DNA of 5,564 bases from contig JAGHCP010000025.1 in NCBI GenBank assembly GCA_021160415.1, positions 1 through 5,564 on the forward strand, written 5' to 3'. Positions within the stretch are counted from its first letter, which is position 1. Each line of letters opens with the position of its first letter. The notes below the pieces were generated by a model. The model ran no database searches. It worked only from the letters and a program-made list of their open reading frames with translations, and had not been told where the DNA came from. Both the position numbers and the translations under genes were made by a program. Below, piece by piece: positions 1 through 4,543 of the stretch. The DNA is from Desulfurococcales archaeon (lineage in GTDB: Archaea; Thermoproteota; Thermoprotei_A; Sulfolobales; NBVN01).

Positions 1-104
1 AGTACTTCAATCTCTTCATCAAGGGTCGAGTACTGAGTAACGACTCTGTAGAGGAACAGAGTCGTTACTCAGTACCCGACCCTTGATGAAGAGATTGAAG
101 TACT
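1..104. repeat. Near-perfect inverted repeat (fold-back palindrome) at the window edge
   Basis: Bases 1-48 are the reverse complement of bases 57-104 at 47 of 48 positions; the single mismatch is A29 opposite C76. The loop between the arms is 8 bases (49-56). The right arm reads through in frame as the moxR gene, while the left arm carries in-frame stops at 34-36 and 49-51 and cannot belong to that gene. A hairpin of this quality that starts at base 1 and copies coding sequence is what a fold-back chimera from amplification, library preparation or assembly would produce. A genuine inverted duplication or terminal hairpin is possible but less likely. The repeat itself is certain; its origin is inferred. 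Confidence 0.95.
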
Positions 105-519
105 CAAGAAGAAAGCTGTGTATGGTGAGGAAGTAAGGGTTAGGAAAGTCCTTGCCAAGAATGAAGTGCTTAAGATGAGGGATGCGCTCAGCAATGTAAG
201 AGTTGAGGAACCAGTTATGAAGTACATAGTGTCGCTTGTTAGGGCTACCAGGGAAGCCACTCAGGTCCTTCTGGGTGCATCAACGAGGGCCGCAGTCCAC
301 CTTTTCTACGCCTCAAGGGCCCACGCAGCGGTGAGTGAGGGTAGGAACTACGTCATACCTGACGACGTTCAGGAGGTCTTCCCTGACGTCATAAACCATA
401 GGTTGATCCTTAGGCCTGAAGTCATCATCGGGTCGTACAGTAGGGAACCTCTCTGGACATACAACACCCTAATGAAGGTGGTGAGAGGGGTAATTGAGTC
501 GGTCCCCATCCCAAGGTAG
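52..519 (+). CDS. MoxR-family AAA+ ATPase, C-terminal part (5' end missing)
   Basis: This is the C-terminal third of a MoxR-type AAA+ ATPase, a family of cytoplasmic chaperone-like ATPases usually paired with DUF58/von Willebrand A proteins. The open frame begins after the TAG at 49-51 and gives about 155 residues. It starts at the end of the ATPase core (a segment like RVxxxYP, then DEEIEVL) and continues into the helical lid domain. The sensor-2 type motif GASTRA is at bases 274-291, followed by YVIPDDVQEVFPDVINHRL, which matches the family pattern of DDV followed by HR. Walker A, Walker B and the rest of the core, roughly 190 residues, are absent because the sequence folds back on itself at the left edge. 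A Met codon at 118 lies inside the lid and is not the true start. The 3' end overlaps the DUF58 gene by 26 bases, the usual arrangement for this pair. The gene is probably intact in the organism and only truncated here. Confidence 0.88.
   Translation, partial: RNRVVTQYPTLDEEIEVLKKKAVYGEEVRVRKVLAKNEVLKMRDALSNVRVEEPVMKYIVSLVRATREATQVLLGASTRAAVHLFYASRAHAAVSEGRNYVIPDDVQEVFPDVINHRLILRPEVIIGSYSREPLWTYNTLMKVVRGVIESVPIPR
477..484 (+). promoter_or_regulatory. Ribosome binding site for the DUF58 gene
   Basis: GGTGGTGA differs at one position from GGAGGTGA, the sequence complementary to the archaeal 16S rRNA 3' end. It lies inside moxR, 9 bases before TTG 494. A TAA stop occupies the codon just upstream of that TTG in the same frame, so 494 is the furthest upstream start possible, and the site supports it. 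Confidence 0.6.
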
Positions 520-1846
520 GCGGGTTTTAAGGTCCATTACCGCGGAACTGAAGCTCACCCCGGAAGGAGGGGTTGCCTTAGCATTAGCGCTAGTACTCTC
601 TGTCCTTGGAGCAATTCTCAGAAGGTATGAATTCTACACACTAGGGGTGTTCCTCTCAGCCTCGGTGTTCATTGACACCGTTATAGCTGTGTACGCAGGG
701 AAGGGCACAGTTGCGGAGGTTGAGAGGGTTAAGACTCCCGGTAAGGTCGTTCTGGGAAGTGAAGCACCGGTGAAGTGTAGGGGTAGGGTCGTAGGTCTTA
801 AGGCGTTGCCTGCTCTTCTTAGGGATAGGTTGCCTGCTGAGGTCTCCTCGGATAAGGAGCCAGAGTCGGAGGGTTCAGGCATCGTCGAGCTGATATACTA
901 CGTGAGGCCGAAGCTTAGGGGGAGGTTCAAAATAGGCCCTTTAACCTTAAGGATCCCTTCCCCTCTACGCTTCTCGTTCGTTGATTACCGCTTCCCGGGA
1001 ACCACTGAGGTGGAGATAGATGCAGTACCCACTTTCTACGCCGAATCTCCTAGGGTAGCCCCACCTAAGCCCTCGAGGCTGGTTCCCGGAAGGCATGCAG
1101 TACGTGCGTCCGGCGGCTTCGGAGACTTCATTAAGTTAAGGGAGTATGTTCCGGGCGACGATGTGAGGCTAATACATTGGGGCGCGTCCGCGAGGAATAC
1201 GCGCATGGTTCCGTACGTGAGGGAGTTGCTGGTTGAGGCCCAGTTCCAGGTTTTCGTGGTTGTTGACGCATCCCCTGAAACCTCGTTGAGGTATGAGGAA
1301 GGTAGGAGGGTGATTGATGACATGGTTGACGCAGCGGGAAGTGTCCTGCTTACTGCGGTGAGCAAAGGGGATCCCGCAGGCGTGTACTTAATGGGGTCGC
1401 CTACTGTGGCATTGCCGCCCACTCGGAGGAAGGAAAGACTTTACCTCGCCCTTAAGTGGCTCGAGACTTTGGAGCCTCAGGAGGCTGGGAGGCTTAAAGC
1501 CCTCCCGGAAGTTGCTGGGAGGTTCCTGGAGAGGGGCACCACAGTCATAGTGCTGTCTCCCCTCACATCAGTTAATCTTGAGGGGATCTCCACGATCGTG
1601 CAGGGTCTGAAAGCATTAAGCCTTAAACCCTTCTTCATAGTACCGGATATTCCGAGGTATGTAGGCCGGGTTCTAAGCAGCAATGCCTTGGAGGTTATCT
1701 CCGCTGAGGTTTCAGAGGAGATCGATAGAATTAGAAAAGTTAGGGAGGTGATTATTAGTTCAGGAGGGTATTTCATTCTTGCAGGCCCTAATGAGTTGAA
1801 GGACTGCGCGCTGAGGGTGTATCTGGGGGAGGTGGTCACCTCTTGA
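494..1846 (+). CDS. DUF58 domain protein, membrane-anchored, partner of MoxR
   Basis: The product is a 450-residue protein of the DUF58 family, which carries a von Willebrand A-like fold and is typically encoded next to MoxR. Two hydrophobic segments near the N terminus (about residues 26-43 and 48-67) should anchor it in the membrane. They are followed by a beta-rich region (about 70-200). The DUF58 signature is clear: R216-E217-Y218, G221-D222-D223, R225, W229 and A233-R234. The next strand ends in VVVDASPETS (D258, S260, E262), the place of the metal-binding DxSxS loop, but the second serine is replaced by Glu. The start is TTG 494, forced by a stop immediately upstream and supported by a good ribosome site. 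The gene overlaps moxR by 26 bases and ends in a TGATG junction with the next gene. It probably acts with MoxR in an envelope-associated chaperone role; the exact substrate is unknown. Confidence 0.9.
   Translation: MSRSPSQGRRVLRSITAELKLTPEGGVALALALVLSVLGAILRRYEFYTLGVFLSASVFIDTVIAVYAGKGTVAEVERVKTPGKVVLGSEAPVKCRGRVVGLKALPALLRDRLPAEVSSDKEPESEGSGIVELIYYVRPKLRGRFKIGPLTLRIPSPLRFSFVDYRFPGTTEVEIDAVPTFYAESPRVAPPKPSRLVPGRHAVRASGGFGDFIKLREYVPGDDVRLIHWGASARNTRMVPYVRELLVEAQFQVFVVVDASPETSLRYEEGRRVIDDMVDAAGSVLLTAVSKGDPAGVYLMGSPTVALPPTRRKERLYLALKWLETLEPQEAGRLKALPEVAGRFLERGTTVIVLSPLTSVNLEGISTIVQGLKALSLKPFFIVPDIPRYVGRVLSSNALEVISAEVSEEIDRIRKVREVIISSGGYFILAGPNELKDCALRVYLGEVVTS
1828..1834 (+). promoter_or_regulatory. 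Ribosome binding site for the membrane protein gene
   Basis: GGAGGTG inside the end of the DUF58 gene is a strong Shine-Dalgarno match. It sits 11 bases before ATG 1846 and 8 bases before an in-frame TTG at 1843. Spacing slightly favours TTG and codon preference favours ATG; the two choices differ by one residue. Confidence 0.6.
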
Positions 1847-2514
1847 TGAGGTACTTAAGAGGCGCGTTACTCCTAGCTCCCGCCATGGTGGCGTACATAC
1901 CTCCTCTTCTGACGTATCCTCTCTCATCGATGCTTGGCGTGCTTGCCGGGGTAGGTGCCTGGGTTGCGGGTAGGAAGGTCTGGGAAGGTAAGCAACTCCT
2001 AGAGGTCTTCACTGCTTCGTGGTTCGCGTTAGGGCTTGCCGCGGCGCTGGTTAACAGCTCTCAACTGGCCGCAGCCTCCGTGGGTTTCCTTATCTCGAGT
2101 TTCTTGGTTTTCTCAGCGTTTGAGAGTGTGGAAGGGTTATGGGCTGCAGCCGCCTTAACCCTTCCGTACTTAGCAGGGATTAGCGCTGCTGAATGCCTGC
2201 TTAGGGGGATCCCAGTGTCGAAGCTCCTGCCCTTCATGTGGGCCCCAGCCCAAGGTGAGTGGCTCCCGCCGGACTTGAGTGTCAGGGTAGTGTTCGGGGC
2301 TGTAGCTGGTTACTTCCTAGCGGAGTACGTTCTTAGGAACATCAGGTTCAGCCGCACTTCGTACGCAGTTATCGCGGCCTCACTGATCTACACTTTCGTG
2401 TCGATCGCGGCCGTGGGTCTAACCCCTTACGAGCTGTCCCCGTATATCGCTGTATTCGCGGCTCTCGCCCCGATAGGTCTATGGGTTCTCGCTTTGAAGG
2501 TGGGGGGATTGTGA
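1846..2514 (+). CDS. Polytopic membrane protein of unknown function
   Basis: I do not recognise this 222-residue protein. It is hydrophobic almost throughout, with about seven or eight likely membrane segments: roughly residues 5-22, 27-44, 53-71, 75-92, 96-113, 145-163, 172-191 and 197-217. A more polar loop at about 118-143 contains PFMWAPAQGEWLPPD, a proline- and tryptophan-rich stretch that could be an extracytoplasmic or re-entrant loop. No catalytic motif, signal peptidase site or cysteine pair stands out. ATG 1846 shares one base with the DUF58 stop (TGATG), and the 3' end shares GTGA with the glycosyltransferase start, so translation is probably coupled on both sides. By position it may be a membrane partner of the MoxR–DUF58 pair or of the glycosyltransferase, for example in handling a lipid-linked substrate; that is inference. 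Base and codon use match its neighbours. Confidence 0.85.
   Translation: MRYLRGALLLAPAMVAYIPPLLTYPLSSMLGVLAGVGAWVAGRKVWEGKQLLEVFTASWFALGLAAALVNSSQLAAASVGFLISSFLVFSAFESVEGLWAAAALTLPYLAGISAAECLLRGIPVSKLLPFMWAPAQGEWLPPDLSVRVVFGAVAGYFLAEYVLRNIRFSRTSYAVIAASLIYTFVSIAAVGLTPYELSPYIAVFAALAPIGLWVLALKVGGL
2498..2507 (+). promoter_or_regulatory. Ribosome binding site deciding the glycosyltransferase start
   Basis: AGGTGGGGGG precedes GTG 2511; its AGGTG core (2498-2502) lies 8 bases before that codon. The alternative in-frame ATG at 2481 has no comparable site. This and the GTGA overlap with the upstream stop favour 2511. Confidence 0.55.
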
Positions 2515-3641
2515 GTTTCATCGATCCCCGCATACTGCTTGGGTGCGTGGTGGTTTCCTTAGCTACTCTTTTCTGGGTGTGGGCTGCGTTAGGGGTGAGG
2601 CTATCGCTGGGGGCTGTCTCAGGAGCGAGTGAGGATCGGGAAGCTAAGTTCGGAGGTAGGGGGATATCCATTATTGTGCCGGCTAGGAACGCTGAGCATG
2701 AGTTAGAGGACTTAATCGCTTCATTGAGGAGGCAGGCACTCCTCCCGCAGGAGGTCATCATAGTCGATGATGGAAGTACGGACTCCACGCCCCTGATCGC
2801 TTCACGGCTTGCGGGGGAGGTGAGGGAATTCAAAATCAAATACTTTAGGGTCGACTCAACCCCCTCAGGCTGGGCCCCTAAGAACTGGGCATCCTTTCTA
2901 GGCTTCCGTAACTCATCTGGGGACATCATGGTCTTCATTGATTCGGACGTGAGCTTAACCTCTCCAGACTCCATCAAGGCATTAATTAATGGCTTAGGCG
3001 GGAAACGAATTGTTTCGGCAATGCCTTCCTTCAGGTGCTTAAGTAAGGTTTGCGAGGCCTTAGAAACCGTGCTTACGACACTCATTCTTGGTTTCAAGGG
3101 TTTTAAGGCGGGTTCCAGGCCAGGGTGGTTCTTTGGTTGCTGCTGGGCTGTGACGAGGGAAGCTTATGAGGAGTTAGGAACACACTCAGCATTCAGGGAG
3201 TGCGTTGTTGAGGAGGTCTGCATAGCCTCCGAAGCCATGAGGAGAAGGTTAGAGGTGCGTGTAATTGATGGGCGAGGGCTTTTCGCCACCACCTGGCATG
3301 AAGGGCTTGCGGAGGGGCTTCACGCTGTAAGCAGGTTAGCCCTAGCAGGAAGCAGTCGTAAGGCCTCAGCCCTCAGCGGTTTAATAGTTGCGTCATCCTA
3401 TCTGATCCCCCCGCTATCCCTGGTTGTGTCCCTACTTACGGGTGCTTACCCACTCTTATGGGTTTCCATCGCGGCCTCAACGGCCCTAATCGCTGCCAAT
3501 TCCCTAGGCGCTAAAGTAAATGGATTCAGCCCTCTACACTCGCTTACGTCCCCCATCACAGGCTTCTTAGTAGGTGTATACATGGCTTTATCCTTTAGAG
3601 GTAAGGTTACGTGGAGGGGGCGGGTCATTGAGGTGCGTTAG
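2511..3641 (+). CDS. Family 2 glycosyltransferase, membrane-anchored
   Basis: This 376-residue inverting glycosyltransferase of family GT2 (GT-A fold) transfers a sugar from a nucleotide-activated or lipid-linked donor at the cytoplasmic face of the membrane. One membrane segment lies at about residues 6-27. The catalytic domain follows: ISIIVPARN at 52-60, VDDGSTDS at 85-92 (nucleotide binding), a GWAPKNWA segment, and the DxD-type metal site D144-S145-D146. The acidic motif usually written ED, whose Asp is the catalytic base, reads E234-E235 here. A GCCW segment has adjacent cysteines at 210 and 211. Two or three hydrophobic segments close the protein (about residues 295-365). The layout resembles the GT2 subgroup that includes carotenoid (CrtQ-like) and hopanoid-associated (HpnB-like) enzymes, suggesting a lipid or polyprenyl acceptor, but the substrate cannot be read from sequence. 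Start GTG 2511 is preferred over ATG 2481 because of the ribosome site and the 4-base GTGA overlap. Confidence 0.88.
   Translation: MSFIDPRILLGCVVVSLATLFWVWAALGVRLSLGAVSGASEDREAKFGGRGISIIVPARNAEHELEDLIASLRRQALLPQEVIIVDDGSTDSTPLIASRLAGEVREFKIKYFRVDSTPSGWAPKNWASFLGFRNSSGDIMVFIDSDVSLTSPDSIKALINGLGGKRIVSAMPSFRCLSKVCEALETVLTTLILGFKGFKAGSRPGWFFGCCWAVTREAYEELGTHSAFRECVVEEVCIASEAMRRRLEVRVIDGRGLFATTWHEGLAEGLHAVSRLALAGSSRKASALSGLIVASSYLIPPLSLVVSLLTGAYPLLWVSIAASTALIAANSLGAKVNGFSPLHSLTSPITGFLVGVYMALSFRGKVTWRGRVIEVR
3613..3619 (+). promoter_or_regulatory. Ribosome binding site deciding the biotin ligase start
   Basis: GGAGGGG lies 8 bases before TTG 3628, inside the end of the glycosyltransferase gene. 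It argues against the longer frame opening at GTG 3574, which would overlap the upstream gene by 68 bases and add a low-complexity, glycine-rich leader. Confidence 0.6.
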
Positions 3642-4440
3642 TTCAGGAAGTGAGGAAAGGTGGCCTACAGTAACTAAGCTCAGAGATATTTGCGGGAAGC
3701 TGAGTTCATCCCTGAAATGTCATCCCGTGGTGCTCGAGACCTGCAGCTCCACACAGGACGTAGGTAGGGAGTTAGCTGACGCTGGGGCCCCGGAGGGCAC
3801 GCTCGTCATCGCTCGGGAAATGACTTCAGGCAGGGGTAGAATGGGTCGAAGATGGGTTGCAGGCCCTGAGGGTTTATGGTTCACATTGATCCTCCGCCCT
3901 CCATCAACAACTAATGTACATCTGATCCCCCTCGCCGCGGGAGTAGCGGTCGCGGAGTCCCTAAGGAGGTGTGGATTCGATGCCAGGATTAAGTGGCCTA
4001 ACGACGTACTTGTTAAGGGATTCAAGGTCTCCGGGGTACTAACGGAGGGTGTTGCTGAGGGCATGCTGCGGTACGTCCTTCTAGGTGTCGGTGTGAACAC
4101 GAATAACAACATACCCTACGAGCTTAAAGGGATAGCTTCATCCCTGAGGGAGCTTTCCGGGCAGTACGTAAGTAACTACGCTGTTCTGAAGAACTTCATG
4201 GAGGTCCTAGGTTCTCTATACCAGGAGCTCAGCTCCGGAAATGAAGAAGAGGTACTTACTGCTTGGAGAAGGCGTAACTGCACCCTTGGGAGGGCGGTTA
4301 AGGTCATCCTGCCTAACGGCGCGGAGTTTACGGGGATAGCAACTGATGTTGAGGGAGATGGCTCCTTAAGGGTTAAGACAGATGAGGGTGAGGTGGTGGT
4401 TATGTCGGGGGACGTGATTCATTTAAGGCTTGAGGTCTAA
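3628..4440 (+). CDS. birA: Biotin--[biotin carboxyl carrier protein] ligase, no DNA-binding domain
   Basis: This 270-residue cytoplasmic enzyme activates biotin with ATP to biotinyl-5'-AMP and attaches it to a lysine of a biotin carrier protein, for example of acetyl/propionyl-CoA carboxylase. All family motifs are in order: S41-T42-Q43, GRGRMGRRW at 68-76 (the biotin/ATP loop), KWPND at 122-126, KVSGVLTE from K133 (the lysine equivalent to the one contacting the adenylate in E. coli BirA), GVGVNTN, and a C-terminal SH3-like domain from about residue 225. There is no N-terminal winged helix, so it is the enzyme-only type and not a biotin repressor. About 35 residues precede the first motif, somewhat more than the shortest archaeal forms. 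Start TTG 3628 overlaps the glycosyltransferase by 14 bases behind a good ribosome site. It probably shares the upstream transcript, with no obvious functional link to the envelope genes. Confidence 0.95.
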   Translation: MRCVSSGSEERWPTVTKLRDICGKLSSSLKCHPVVLETCSSTQDVGRELADAGAPEGTLVIAREMTSGRGRMGRRWVAGPEGLWFTLILRPPSTTNVHLIPLAAGVAVAESLRRCGFDARIKWPNDVLVKGFKVSGVLTEGVAEGMLRYVLLGVGVNTNNNIPYELKGIASSLRELSGQYVSNYAVLKNFMEVLGSLYQELSSGNEEEVLTAWRRRNCTLGRAVKVILPNGAEFTGIATDVEGDGSLRVKTDEGEVVVMSGDVIHLRLEV

Positions 4441-4446
4441 GGCAGG

Positions 4447-4464
4447 TTTACTTAATTAAGTTAA
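4447..4464. repeat. AT-rich imperfect palindrome upstream of guaA
   Basis: An 18-base palindrome is centred between 4455 and 4456. The inner ten bases, CTTAATTAAG (4451-4460), are perfect, and the only mismatch in the outer arms is T4449 opposite T4462. It lies 7 bases after the biotin ligase stop and about 40 bases before the guaA TATA box. It could be an operator for a dimeric regulator or part of a termination region for the upstream unit; AT-rich palindromes also arise by chance. Confidence 0.4.
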
Positions 4465-4499
4465 TTCATCGAGCACGGTAAGGTGTTTGGGAAGCGCTA

Positions 4500-4511
4500 G
4501 TTTTATAATAA
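4500..4511 (+). promoter_or_regulatory. Archaeal TATA box, probable guaA promoter
   Basis: The TTTTATAATAA stretch (core 4501-4508) is a strong archaeal TATA element in otherwise GC-balanced DNA, inside the only real intergenic gap of the window. Transcription starting about 25 bases downstream would begin near 4530, leaving a very short leader that contains AGAGGT and then TTG 4544. I see no clear upstream BRE. Confidence 0.6.
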
Positions 4512-4530
4512 CTGTTGATTACCGCTCCTT

Positions 4531-4536
4531 AGAGGT
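4531..4536 (+). promoter_or_regulatory. Ribosome binding site for guaA
   Basis: AGAGGT lies 7 bases before TTG 4544 and just downstream of the predicted transcription start. It favours TTG 4544 over TTG 4487, which lies upstream of the TATA box, and over GTG 4568, which has no ribosome site. Confidence 0.45.
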
Positions 4537-4543
4537 TTATGCG

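Noticed and set aside
1..104. Terminal hairpin of a linear virus or plasmid, or a mobile-element end
   Set aside because: The repeat consists of conserved moxR coding sequence, and the flanking genes are chromosomal housekeeping and envelope genes; no transposase or viral gene is present. A chimera is simpler.
69..260. Antisense 63-codon open frame in the moxR region
   Set aside because: It overlaps the fold-back arm and the moxR lid domain; its Ser/Thr/Leu-rich translation has no support.
634..1839. Antisense frames opposite the DUF58 gene (634-882, 1036-1422, 1477-1839)
   Set aside because: They are low-information translations opposite a continuous gene with a clear signature, with no ribosome site or promoter of their own.
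2481..2510. ATG 2481 as the glycosyltransferase start
   Set aside because: It would add ten residues (MGSRFEGGGI) read from the neighbour's 3' end. GTG 2511 has a ribosome site and a GTGA overlap.
2369..3097. Antisense open frame of 242 codons across the membrane protein and glycosyltransferase genes
   Set aside because: Its translation is Ser/Pro/Arg-rich with no recognisable motif, and it lies opposite two well-supported genes. It is a shadow of their codon use.
3574..3627. GTG 3574 as the biotin ligase start
   Set aside because: It would overlap the glycosyltransferase by 68 bases and add a Gly-rich leader; TTG 3628 has GGAGGGG at good spacing.
4487..4543. TTG 4487 as the guaA start
   Set aside because: It lies upstream of the likely TATA box and would add a leader before the amidotransferase domain; its possible ribosome site is too close.
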